From an uncultured Luminiphilus sp. (GTDB lineage Bacteria > Pseudomonadota > Gammaproteobacteria > Pseudomonadales > Halieaceae): 64,000 nucleotides of DNA. Under the pieces are notes generated by a model. It was not told the DNA's origin. It worked only from the letters and a program-made list of their open reading frames with translations, and ran no database searches. Positions within the stretch are counted from its first letter, which is position 1. The number at the start of each line of letters is the position of its first letter. Of the stretch, positions 46,891-55,506 are shown piece after piece. The DNA lies in contig CALSMP010000005.1 of assembly GCA_943787485.1 (NCBI GenBank), positions 62,001-126,000 on the forward strand. The letters are read 5' to 3'. Position numbers and translations under genes: made by a program.

Positions 46891-48279
46891 TTAACGAAGA
46901 TCCCCTATACCACCGGCTCTTGCCTGCTGCGCGAGAAGATCGATACTGGGCGCCCGAAGCGACTCTAAAAACGCTATGAGCGAGTCCTGCTCACTTGCGG
47001 TTAGCCCCAGCGGTCGAATACGCGCATCCTGCTGCGGATCGCCTCCTCCACCCTCGTTGTAGAAAGCGATTACCTCCTTTAAATTCGGAATCGAGCCATC
47101 ATGCATATACGGCGCTGTTGCGCTCACATTGCGCAACGTTGGTGTTCGGTAACGCCAGCGGTCCGATTTATTACCCGTTACCTCCGAACGCCCCTGATCC
47201 GACAACACCTCGGTCTCCAGTGAAACCGAGGGCTTTATGTATATCCCTGGAGCAAGCTGGACACGGTGGGGTTGCTTATCGGCATTCTCTCGCCGAAATC
47301 CCACACCGGTATTGTGGAACCTGCCGTCAGCGAACATCGCCGAATGCGATTCCAGCGTGTGACAAGCAGCGCAGCCAGCCTGTAAAAAAATGACAAATCC
47401 CTTTTCTGCCTCTGGAGAAAAATCGGCCCGCGCTAATCTACCTCGGTGCTCAGAGCTGTCACGGTTTCCACTGTGGCCAGTTGTTCCATCACCCGATGCC
47501 GCTCCAAAGTACCAAAGATCAAAGGGTGACGTACCCGCAACAAGAGACCGCTGATAGGACGCCAGCGCCAGACTAAGCGTCCGTTCCGTAAGCCCCTCTT
47601 CATAAAGGTTGGCAAACTGATGACCATACTCTGGCATCGCGGCGATTCGGGCTATCACCTCGGCACGCGAATCATTTGCCATTTCGTTGGCCGCGAGCAG
47701 CGGAGACCAGACTTGATTCTCGAGGGAAGATTCACGCCCGTCGAGAAACAGATTCTCTCGAAACGCCACGTTGTAAAGAGATGGTGCATTGCGGCGAACC
47801 GACCGACCTTCATGACCCACCGGTGTGGCGAGCTCATTTTGGGTAAAACCCTGCTCGGGGATGTGGCACATACCGCAAGACAGTGTGGCATTAGCTGATA
47901 ATCGGCGATCAAAAAACAGCGCGCGGCCCAAGGCAACCTCCTCGGGTCTCAGACCACCTTTAAGGGGTGGAAGCCCCAGGCGGAATTCTAAGGCCTCATG
48001 AATGCCTCCTTGGTTAGCACCTTCCTCTAAAACCGTATTGGGGAGCACCAAAGGCACAATCGCCTCCGAGTGCGTGACAAAAGAGGAAGACTCGTAATTC
48101 TCGCGGCTATCGCCTAAACCCACGCGGTGTCGAGTGTCGCGCTCACCGCCAATGCCTCCGCTACTCGCAGCTTGTTCGGCCATCGCTTCCAAGGCGACAA
48201 AAACCAATAACCCAAACGCAAGGCTGATAAAGACCCGAGAAACCGGGGGGGTCGACTTCGCGAGTGAGAGTGCTAGCAT
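46891..48279 (-). CDS. Dihaem cytochrome-c peroxidase / MauG-like protein
   Basis: The 462-residue protein has a signal peptide (cut near AMA, residue 34) and two c-type haem sites, CGMCH near residue 136 and CAACH near residue 305, so it acts in the periplasm. The layout is that of bacterial dihaem peroxidases and MauG, which matures a tryptophan-derived cofactor. In published work on the methanethiol oxidase MtoX of Hyphomicrobium a mauG-like gene lies beside mtoX and a SCO gene, as here. A maturation role for MtoX is plausible; simple peroxide removal is the alternative. The ATG lies only 36 nt from the divergent mtoX start. Confidence 0.85.
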   Translation of the reverse strand: MLALSLAKSTPPVSRVFISLAFGLLVFVALEAMAEQAASSGGIGGERDTRHRVGLGDSRENYESSSFVTHSEAIVPLVLPNTVLEEGANQGGIHEALEFRLGLPPLKGGLRPEEVALGRALFFDRRLSANATLSCGMCHIPEQGFTQNELATPVGHEGRSVRRNAPSLYNVAFRENLFLDGRESSLENQVWSPLLAANEMANDSRAEVIARIAAMPEYGHQFANLYEEGLTERTLSLALASYQRSLVAGTSPFDLWYFGAASGDGTTGHSGNRDSSEHRGRLARADFSPEAEKGFVIFLQAGCAACHTLESHSAMFADGRFHNTGVGFRRENADKQPHRVQLAPGIYIKPSVSLETEVLSDQGRSEVTGNKSDRWRYRTPTLRNVSATAPYMHDGSIPNLKEVIAFYNEGGGGDPQQDARIRPLGLTASEQDSLIAFLESLRAPSIDLLAQQARAGGIGDLR

Positions 48280-48315
48280 GCTTCCAGAATAACATCAAAC
48301 ACAGGGGCCACCATC

Positions 48316-49665
48316 GTGCATAAAACTATCATTGGATTGCTATCATTTTTAGTCCTCTTGTCGTCGGCAGGAGTGCGCGCCGATGAAACCTGTATGTCCC
48401 CCTACATGGCCAAAATTGTGGGGCAAGAGGACTACGTCTACATCTGGACGCTTGGCATGGAGGGTGTCGGTGACGGCGAGGACAAACTTGTGACTGTCGA
48501 CGTCAACCCCGACTCAGAAAGCTATGCGCAAGTCGTGCACAGCATTTCCATGGGCGGACGCCATGAAGCACACCACTCGGGCTTGACCGACGATCGTCGC
48601 TATCTTTGGGCTTCTGGACTGGACACCAGCAAAATCTTTATCTTCGATGTACATACCGACCCAGGCAAACCGCGACTGCACCGCACGATTGATGACTTTG
48701 TCGCGACGACCGACGGCATCGTGGGACCACACACGAACTATGCCCTCCCCGGCCGCATGCTCATTACTGGCTTATCCAATAATCGCGACCACGGCGGTCG
48801 CACTGGCATGGCGGAGTACACCAACGCAGGAGACTTTATCTCCAGCGTCTGGATGCCGACAGATGATAATCTACAAGGCGCCATAAAAAGCGGCAATTAT
48901 GCCGATGGTTATGGTTACGACGCGCGCGCCCTGCCCCGTCGCAATGCATTGGTCACATCGTCATTCACAGGCTGGAACAATTACATGATGAACCTGGGGA
49001 AAATGATGGGTGACGCTGAAGCCATGAAGCGCTTCGGCAATACCGTCGTGATTTGGGATTTGCATGCTCGAACCCCCAAGAAGATTCTCGATGTCCCCGG
49101 CGCCCCCCTCGAAATTCGTTGCGCCTGGGGTTCGCAGTCGAACTACTGCTTTACCACCACGGCATTGACCTCAAAAATCTGGCTCATCTATGAAGACGAC
49201 GATGGTGAATGGCAAGCGAAGGCCGTCGCCGATATTGGCGATGCGAGCAAAATTCCGCTTCCTGTCGATATTTCGATCTCAGCTGATGATGATCATCTGT
49301 GGGTCAACACGTGGAACGATGGCAAAGTGCGCCTGTTTGATATCTCTGATCCCCATGCCCCCAGCCAGATCTTCGAGCAACAGATTGGCGAACAAATCAA
49401 CATGGTGTCGCAGAGCTGGGACGGTGAGCGCGTCTACTTCACATCATCTTTGCTGGCCAACTGGGACAAGACTGCTTCAGCGGAGGGCAATGATCTGCAA
49501 TATTTCAAGCTCTTTTCGTGGGATGGCAAAACACTGACCCCCGAATTCAGCCTGGACTTTGTCGAAATGGGACTGGGGGCGCCCCATCAGATGCGATTCG
49601 GCGCGCACGCCCTTTACGCCAGTCAGCCAGTGCCGAGCAAGACTATCGCCCAAACCGAGCATTAA
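48316..49665 (+). CDS. mtoX: Methanethiol oxidase (SBP56 / selenium-binding protein family)
   Basis: The 449-residue protein matches the SBP56 family, whose bacterial members are copper-dependent methanethiol oxidases turning methanethiol into formaldehyde, sulfide and hydrogen peroxide. Residues 1-22 form a signal peptide (cut near VRA), as in periplasmic MtoX. Family marks include CMSPYMAKIVGQEDYVY near the start, the histidine-rich GGRHEAHHSGLT (likely metal region), LVTSSFTGWNNY and the late GAPHQMRFG. The start is GTG 48316. The SCO-like gene follows three bases after its stop, and the MauG-like gene is divergent. Confidence 0.9.
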   Translation: MHKTIIGLLSFLVLLSSAGVRADETCMSPYMAKIVGQEDYVYIWTLGMEGVGDGEDKLVTVDVNPDSESYAQVVHSISMGGRHEAHHSGLTDDRRYLWASGLDTSKIFIFDVHTDPGKPRLHRTIDDFVATTDGIVGPHTNYALPGRMLITGLSNNRDHGGRTGMAEYTNAGDFISSVWMPTDDNLQGAIKSGNYADGYGYDARALPRRNALVTSSFTGWNNYMMNLGKMMGDAEAMKRFGNTVVIWDLHARTPKKILDVPGAPLEIRCAWGSQSNYCFTTTALTSKIWLIYEDDDGEWQAKAVADIGDASKIPLPVDISISADDDHLWVNTWNDGKVRLFDISDPHAPSQIFEQQIGEQINMVSQSWDGERVYFTSSLLANWDKTASAEGNDLQYFKLFSWDGKTLTPEFSLDFVEMGLGAPHQMRFGAHALYASQPVPSKTIAQTEH

Positions 49666-49668
49666 AGG

Positions 49669-50433
49669 TTGAGATCGGCATTCCTCCGGCCAGCAGTTGC
49701 CCTGATTGCAGGCCTTCACCTGTTGTCTCTCCCCATCACTTCGATAGCATCTGAAGAGCACAGGACCACGGCCCACCTGCCAGAACCCACGATGCATGAA
49801 GCCATGCATGCTTCGCCCCCTGAGAAGCCCGCGATTCTAGCGCCGGGGTACGGCCCATTGTCCTTCGTTGCACCACAAGCCGGTAGCTACCGGTTACCTA
49901 GCTTTGGTGAGGCTCCTAACGGTGAGGTATTAGGTGAGGATGGAGAACCCTGGTCTCTGCACGATGCCTACGGCGATAAAGTCGTCGTGCTGAGTTTTAT
50001 CTTTACCACCTGTCACGATATCAACGGCTGCCCCCTAGCGACCTACGTCATGCAGCAAGTTCAATCTGCCCTGCAGCGTGACCCCAAGATTGAGGATAGC
50101 GTTCGTTTGGTCAGCTTCAGTTTTGACCCTGAGCTGGATACGCCAGAGGTCATTTCTGCCTACGGCAACCATTTTAGATCCCCAGACTCTGACTGGGTAT
50201 TTCTGACAACTACGGGGACTGAAATGCTTCAGCCAACCCTTGATGCCTACGGCCAGTGGGTCATCCGCGACTATGATGAGAGCGGTGCCTATCTTGGGAC
50301 TATATCCCATATTTTGCGGGTATTTCTCATCGACAAGCAAAAGCGTATTCGCAACATCTACAGCACCTCATTCCTCCACGCGGATACCGTTTTCAACGAC
50401 ATTCAAACCGTACTGATGCAACCTGATCCTTAA
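49669..50433 (+). CDS. SCO1/SenC-like copper chaperone or thioredoxin-fold protein
   Basis: The 254-residue exported protein has a signal peptide (cut near SIAS, residue 28), a His/Met-rich stretch (EPTMHEAMHASPPEK) and a thioredoxin fold. SCO proteins bind copper through CxxxC plus a distal histidine; here the cysteines are in TTCHDINGCPLA, spaced CX5C, while the histidine is kept in ISHILRVFLID. It probably delivers copper to MtoX, as proposed for the SCO gene of mtoX loci. The only usable start is TTG 49669, three bases after the mtoX stop and in the same frame, so translation is likely coupled. Confidence 0.78.
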   Translation: MRSAFLRPAVALIAGLHLLSLPITSIASEEHRTTAHLPEPTMHEAMHASPPEKPAILAPGYGPLSFVAPQAGSYRLPSFGEAPNGEVLGEDGEPWSLHDAYGDKVVVLSFIFTTCHDINGCPLATYVMQQVQSALQRDPKIEDSVRLVSFSFDPELDTPEVISAYGNHFRSPDSDWVFLTTTGTEMLQPTLDAYGQWVIRDYDESGAYLGTISHILRVFLIDKQKRIRNIYSTSFLHADTVFNDIQTVLMQPDP

Positions 50434-50608
50434 CGATCACCCAGCACTCCTTCGCCTCTCAAACGATGATCATGCTACTCTGCGCGTGGATTAAACTCGA
50501 CGCGGTCGCTGGCGGTCGTCGCCAATAACCGCAGGGCCTCAAATACCATTCTGAAACTCAGGCAGGCGGACGGAGTCCTGAATGGGGTAACACCCGACGG
50601 AGCACGAC

Positions 50609-51919
50609 ATGGCAGGACCAGATTACCCAAAACTCGACACACTAGCGCTGCACGCGGGCGCGCAGCCCGACCCCAGTACCGGCGCGCGCGCGACGCCCAT
50701 ATATCAGTCCGCCTCTTTTTGCTTCCCGGATTCTGACTACGCCGCCTCGCTATTCAATATCGAGCGTGCCGGGCATGTGTATTCTCGCCTGAGCAACCCT
50801 ACCAATGCCGTGCTTGAAGAGCGCATCGCCGCGCTTGAGGATGGCGTGGGTGCCATTGCCACGGCAAGCGGTCAGGCTGCACTGCATCTCGCCATCATGA
50901 CGCTCATGGGTACTGGGTCACATATCGTGGCCTCGGCTGCCCTGTATGGTGGTAGCCATAATTTAATGGCATATACCCTACCGCGCTTTGGTATCGAAAC
51001 CACGTTTGTTGACCCGAGAGATCCCCAAGCGTTCAAGAGTGCTATCCAGGACAATACCCGCTTGGTGTTCGCGGAAACTGTGGGTAACCCAGGGCTCGAC
51101 GTTCTTAACATACCCGAGGTGGCAGACGTGGCGCACGCCGCCGGGTTGCCGCTTATGGTCGATTCAACCTTTACAACCCCATATCTCATCAAACCGTTTT
51201 CACTCGGCGCTGACATCATCATGCACTCAGCGACAAAATTTTTAAGCGGGCACGGCATTGTCATTGGTGGGCTGTTGGTCGATGGCGGTCGATTTGACTG
51301 GGATGCGTCAGGAAAATTTCCGACCCTGACCGAGCCCTATGTTGGCTTCCATAATTTGGTCTTCACCGAGGAATTTGGCCCGGCCGCCTTTATTCAACGC
51401 GCGCGCAAAGAGGGGCTTCGGGACATGGGGGCCTGCATGAGCCCCACGACGGCTTTTCATATTCTTCAAGGCATAGAAACCCTTGGGGTAAGGATGGCCC
51501 GTCACGTCGAAAACACGCGCGAGATCGTCGAGTTCCTCTCGGCCCATGAGACGGTCTCACGAGTGGGCTACCCTGAGCTGCCCGGACACCCCGACCAAGA
51601 ACTTGCGCAGCTACTACTACCCAAAGGCTGCGGCGCCGTATTTAGTTTTGACCTCCGTGGTGACAGGAGCGCCGGTATCGCCTTTGTCGATGCACTCAAT
51701 CTTTTCTCTCATTTGGCCAACGTGGGCGATGCGAAGTCTTTGGTAATCCATCCCGCTAGCACCACGCATCACCGAATGGATTCCGATGCATTAGCCGCCG
51801 GGGGAATAGGTGAAGGTACTATTCGGCTCTCTATTGGTCTCGAGGACCCAGCAGATCTTATTGGTGACCTGACCCAAGGCTTGCGTGCAGCGGCCAAAAC
51901 AATGCAGGCAAAGGGTTGA
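50609..51919 (+). CDS. metY: O-acetylhomoserine sulfhydrylase-type PLP enzyme (Cys/Met metabolism)
   Basis: The 436-residue protein belongs to the Cys/Met PLP family, closest in pattern to O-acetylhomoserine aminocarboxypropyltransferase. Marks are LALHAGAQPDPSTGARATPIYQSASF near the start, the YSRLSNPT loop and the PLP lysine in HSATKFLSGHG. It would join O-acetylhomoserine with sulfide to homocysteine, or with methanethiol to methionine. That suits its place after mtoX, which both consumes methanethiol and releases sulfide, but the 175-nt gap means it may have its own promoter. I see no SAM riboswitch in that gap. Confidence 0.85.
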   Translation: MAGPDYPKLDTLALHAGAQPDPSTGARATPIYQSASFCFPDSDYAASLFNIERAGHVYSRLSNPTNAVLEERIAALEDGVGAIATASGQAALHLAIMTLMGTGSHIVASAALYGGSHNLMAYTLPRFGIETTFVDPRDPQAFKSAIQDNTRLVFAETVGNPGLDVLNIPEVADVAHAAGLPLMVDSTFTTPYLIKPFSLGADIIMHSATKFLSGHGIVIGGLLVDGGRFDWDASGKFPTLTEPYVGFHNLVFTEEFGPAAFIQRARKEGLRDMGACMSPTTAFHILQGIETLGVRMARHVENTREIVEFLSAHETVSRVGYPELPGHPDQELAQLLLPKGCGAVFSFDLRGDRSAGIAFVDALNLFSHLANVGDAKSLVIHPASTTHHRMDSDALAAGGIGEGTIRLSIGLEDPADLIGDLTQGLRAAAKTMQAKG

Positions 51920-51923
51920 TCCG

Positions 51924-52714
51924 ATGAAATTCGACTTGAACAACGAGATCGTTTACGCCTACACCAATTCCAAGACCTATGACCCCGCACTGTCGACGGT
52001 TATCTTTGTTCACGGTTCCGGCATGGACCATACCGTCTGGACACTTGCCTCAAGGCACTTCGCGCGCCATCAAAAACAACGTCCTCGCAGTTGGACCTGC
52101 CCGGCCACGGTCGATCGGGGGGCGATCCACTTGCCTCTGTCGAAGCCATGGCGGATTGGGTTCATAACATTATGAATAAACTCGGCGTTAAAACAGCCAA
52201 GGTGGTGGGTCACAGCCTCGGGAGCTTGATTGCCCTAGAGCTGGCCGCTCAGTATCCAGATCGGGTTGATGCGATTGCGCTCGTGGGCACAACCGCTCCC
52301 ATGCCTGTATCAGACGCCATACTCAATGCGGCGGAGGCGAATGACCACGCGGCTTTTGACATGTTGACCCAGTGGGGATTCAGCAAGCGACATCAGTTTG
52401 GCGGCAATCGAAATTCAGGCATGTGGATGATTGGCAACACCCTGAGACTTTATGAACGCTCAAAGCCCGGCGTGCTATTCCACGATATGGCCGCCTGCAA
52501 CAACTACCTTGACGGCTTGACGAAAGCGTCGGACATCCGATGCCCCGCCCTGATGGTGCTCGGCGCCGAGGACCGACTGACCCCGGTACGGTCAACCAGC
52601 GGCTTACAGAGCGCCCTGCCACACGCCGATATCTGCGTACTGGAAGGCGCAGGGCACACCATCATGGTTGAAGCCCCCAACGCCATGCTCGATGCGCTGC
52701 ATCGAATACTGTAA
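51924..52714 (+). pseudogene. Alpha/beta hydrolase interrupted by two single-base insertions
   Basis: The N-terminal part (ATG 51924, MKFDLNNEIVYAY) carries the oxyanion region VIFVHGSGMDHTVW. The rest, in another frame, has DLPGHGRSGG, the nucleophile elbow GHSLGS and the histidine in GAGHTIMVEAP. Between 52070 and 52095 the coding frame shifts twice: dropping one A of the run at 52072-52076 and one G at 52093-52094 restores ARHQNNVLAVDLPGHGRS, the expected family sequence. The intact protein would have about 262 residues and act on an unknown ester or similar substrate. It begins 4 nt after metY, as if in one operon. Confidence 0.82.
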
Positions 52715-52871
52715 TTACTGCCAATCCATACGCATAGCGCTACCCGCTTTGCCTCATGACAAAGCCGAGATTGCTATGTCAGATGAACTTAGACTTGGCG
52801 AATGACAACAGGGACTTGTCATTTGACGCCTAGCGCGCCTATAGCATCCAGAGGGCGATAGTGAGAAACGG
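52715..52871. other. Intergenic hairpins between the hydrolase and M28 peptidase genes
   Basis: Two convergent genes end here. AATGACAA (52801-52808) and TTGTCATT (52816-52823) form a perfect eight-base hairpin with a seven-base loop, and GCTTTG/CAAAGC form a smaller one near 52746-52765. Neither is followed by a T run, so they are weak terminator candidates. Confidence 0.4.
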
Positions 52872-54293
52872 TTAATCGACTTCCCGCCAACCCCAATCCG
52901 AGAGGCCGCTGTTCGCCGCTATCCACGCAAAGACCACATAGGCGGCAACGCTTTGATCGAGATTAGCTGCTGATACTTTGTCGAGGGTGTCATCCGGCGT
53001 GTGGTGAAGGTCGAAATAGTCTCGTCCATCCTGAACAAAGCGAAAGGCCGGCATGCCCTCCGCCATCATAGGTGTTAAATCGGGCCCTGAACTGGACACG
53101 CTGTTGGCACCGGGCGCGATACCAAGAGGCTCGACCAGACCCGCGATGAGCGCCACCAGTGGCTCGGCCTCTGCACTGACGCGACTTGTGATTTGCCATA
53201 TTTTGCCCGCCCCAAAATCACTCTCGGTGCCCATGACATGGTCTCTAAGCTGGCTACGATGACGCTCAACATAGGCCTTTCCTCCCAATAGACCGACCTC
53301 CTCCGCACCCCATAAGATGAGACGAATCGTGCGTTTGGGGCGCTGCCCGCTTGCCAAGATCATCCTGGCTGCCTCCAGAGTAATCGCGACACCCGCTCCG
53401 TCATCAATCGCTCCAGTCCCCAGATCCCAGGAATCCAAATGCCCTCCGATTACCACCACTTCGTTAGGGAGCTCGGTTCCTATGATGTCGGCTATGACGT
53501 TGCCAGATTCAACCTCGCCAGTGAATTTCGGCTGCAAATTAAGTCGCACGCTGATGGGCTCTGGTCTACTCAGCATCCGCTCAATCTGATCGGCATCGGG
53601 GTTCGACAGCGCCGCGGCTGGAATCTGATTGATCCCGGCCTCGTAGGTCATTGAGCCAGTGTGCGGCATACGATGACTGTCAGTACCGATTGACCGAATC
53701 AGTAGCGCACTTGCCCCTTTGGCGGCGGCTATACTCGCGCCCTCGCGCCGAAGCCGACCGAAGTACCCATAATGCGATCCGTCTTGGGTCGACCGCATGG
53801 CATGACCGACATAAACAATATCGCCACCCAAGGAGTTATCGGGGAGAGACTCCAGCTCTGCGAGGGTTGTAAATCCCATGACTCGGCCACTGACTCCCTC
53901 GCTTGGTGTGGCCACAGAACCCCCCAAGGTGGTGACGATAAGCGGCTGTGGATAAGGCGCCACCACTTCAGCAACCTCGACCCCGCGCTCCCACCCTGAA
54001 ATGCTGAAAGGTTCGATGCGCACATTGTCAAAGCCGAGCGTCCTCAGTTTCTCCACAGCCCAATCGCGGGCCCGCGCCTCCTGCGTCGATCCCGCTAGCC
54101 TTGGGCCAACCTCCGTCGTTAGGCTCTCCAACCATGTGTAAGCTTGGGTTCCCTCGCGCGCTAGATCGCGCATTTCTCGCGCCGAATCGATGACGCTGTT
54201 ATCCACCAAGGACCCTGAATCAGCCATTCCAGAAAAAGAAAATAAAGTTAAAAAACAGATTGTTACTGAGTTTAATTTGAGAACTTTAGACAT
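52872..54293 (-). CDS. Secreted M28-family zinc aminopeptidase/carboxypeptidase
   Basis: The 473-residue exported protein has a signal peptide (cut near GMA, residue 24). A protease-associated domain interrupts or precedes the M28 catalytic domain, whose zinc ligands are visible in order: GGHLDSWD, GAIDDGAG, GAEEVGL (catalytic and metal glutamates), ESDFGAG and LHHTPDD. The overall plan resembles carboxypeptidase Q-like and leucine aminopeptidase-like M28 enzymes, which cut small peptides in the periplasm or outside. ATG 54293. It is divergent from the SIMPL gene. Confidence 0.9.
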   Translation of the reverse strand: MSKVLKLNSVTICFLTLFSFSGMADSGSLVDNSVIDSAREMRDLAREGTQAYTWLESLTTEVGPRLAGSTQEARARDWAVEKLRTLGFDNVRIEPFSISGWERGVEVAEVVAPYPQPLIVTTLGGSVATPSEGVSGRVMGFTTLAELESLPDNSLGGDIVYVGHAMRSTQDGSHYGYFGRLRREGASIAAAKGASALLIRSIGTDSHRMPHTGSMTYEAGINQIPAAALSNPDADQIERMLSRPEPISVRLNLQPKFTGEVESGNVIADIIGTELPNEVVVIGGHLDSWDLGTGAIDDGAGVAITLEAARMILASGQRPKRTIRLILWGAEEVGLLGGKAYVERHRSQLRDHVMGTESDFGAGKIWQITSRVSAEAEPLVALIAGLVEPLGIAPGANSVSSSGPDLTPMMAEGMPAFRFVQDGRDYFDLHHTPDDTLDKVSAANLDQSVAAYVVFAWIAANSGLSDWGWREVD

Positions 54294-54604
54294 GGGGGTT
54301 TACTCGGTCAGTGGACTCCGTGGGGGCGAAGTGTGAGATGGGGCGCCGGTTTAGGCAAGCGAAAAAGCCCCAGCCAAACACCCCTTTGCTAAGCACCGTC
54401 ATGCTAAGCACCCCTTGCTAAGCACCGTCATGCTAAGCACCCCTTGCTAAGCACCCCTTGCTAAACGCGGCACTCAAAGAATGCTTGGCCAAAATGGCAA
54501 TATGGCAACACACTGGAACTCAGTGGACTGCACTCCACTCCAACTGACTGCGCTATTGTGTCTATCGACCCTAGCGGCGTTAACAAACAACGGAGATCCG
54601 AGCC
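54294..54604. other. 311-nt divergent region with a tandem repeat
   Basis: This gap separates the M28 peptidase and SIMPL genes. It holds the GCTAAGCACC repeat array at 54388-54459 listed separately. Outside the array I see no gene. GGAG stands about nine bases before the SIMPL start. Promoters of both genes must lie in or beside the array. Confidence 0.45.
54388..54459. repeat. Tandem repeat of GCTAAGCACC-type units
   Basis: Five head-to-tail units each begin GCTAAGCACC. They come in two forms, a 15-mer ending GTCAT (54388-54402, 54417-54431) and a 14-mer ending CCTT (54403-54416, 54432-54445, 54446-54459). The order 15-14-15-14-14 means a 29-nt pair is repeated exactly twice, then the 14-mer once more; a decayed sixth copy (GCTAAACG) follows. 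There are no spacers, so it is not CRISPR. Confidence 0.95.
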
Positions 54605-55369
54605 ATGGTAATGATTCCAGAGACGACCGAAGGCGGTAAGGGGCGGTCCCCGGACCTTATTCGTTGGACGGGTGTCCTTTTCACGCTGATGTTGAGCCTC
54701 TGGCTGACAGGACTTGCACAAGCCCAAGAGTCGCCCGCTATCACCATGCAAGGCGCCGGCGAAGTGCCTGTGACACCCGACACCGCAGAGCTTTCGGTCG
54801 GGTTTGCCGAGCGCGGTTGGGACATCGCCGCCCTAGAAAAAGTACTCGACGAGCAGGTCACAGCACTGGTCGAGGCGTTACTGGCATTGGGGATCGAGAG
54901 CGACTCGATAAACACCGCCCACCTCAGCATCAACCCCGCCTCGCGCTACGACCAGAATACACGGCAGGTAGTACAGGAAGGCTTCGATGTCACACGAAAT
55001 GTCTCGTTCACCGTACACGCCATCGATCAACTCGGTGCTGCGCTGTCGGCCGTAACCGCGCAAAAGGTAACGCAGGTCAGCCCACCACGATTGCTCGCTT
55101 CTGGCTATGAGACCGCCTATCGAGAGGCGCTGTCCCTTGCCGTTACACAGGCGCGAGAAAGAGCCGCCGCGGTAGCCGCGGCGGGCGGATTTCAACTGGG
55201 CGATATTGTCAGGGTCAACCCTACCGCCACGCTGAGCAGACCAATGCCTGAGGGCAGGATGGCGTTAGCGTCGGCCGATAGCGGCACGTATAGCCCCGGG
55301 GAGATGGTGGTTGGGGCACAGCTCACAGTCACATTTAGCATCATTCACCCGGCAGAGACCGCCGACTGA
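54605..55369 (+). CDS. SIMPL (DUF541) domain periplasmic protein
   Basis: The 254-residue protein has a signal anchor or signal peptide at about residues 22-41 (likely cut near AQA) and then a SIMPL/DUF541 domain. The domain shows MQGAGEVPVTPDTAELSVG, IESDSINTAHLSINP and a late ARERAAAVAAAGGFQLGDIV. E. coli YggE is a member and affects oxidative stress; no biochemical activity is agreed. Two ATGs (54605, 54611) are possible. YccA follows 137 nt downstream. Confidence 0.85.
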   Translation: MVMIPETTEGGKGRSPDLIRWTGVLFTLMLSLWLTGLAQAQESPAITMQGAGEVPVTPDTAELSVGFAERGWDIAALEKVLDEQVTALVEALLALGIESDSINTAHLSINPASRYDQNTRQVVQEGFDVTRNVSFTVHAIDQLGAALSAVTAQKVTQVSPPRLLASGYETAYREALSLAVTQARERAAAVAAAGGFQLGDIVRVNPTATLSRPMPEGRMALASADSGTYSPGEMVVGAQLTVTFSIIHPAETAD

Positions 55370-55506
55370 GCCCTTTACCCGCCGGTGCAAAGGCCTATTT
55401 GGCCCTAAGTCATTCAGGATTAGCGCATTAATGAGACTTGGAAAGTGGGGGCAGTGACCCTATTATAAAGGTATCGGAAGTAACCAATCCTAGAAGAGGC
55501 AGACGA

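Noticed and set aside
50434-50608. SAM riboswitch before the sulfhydrylase gene
   Set aside because: I could not match the conserved cores of known SAM riboswitch classes, and only a short GGGTAACACCC hairpin is visible.
54388-54459. CRISPR array
   Set aside because: The repeats are directly joined without unique spacers and there are no cas genes.
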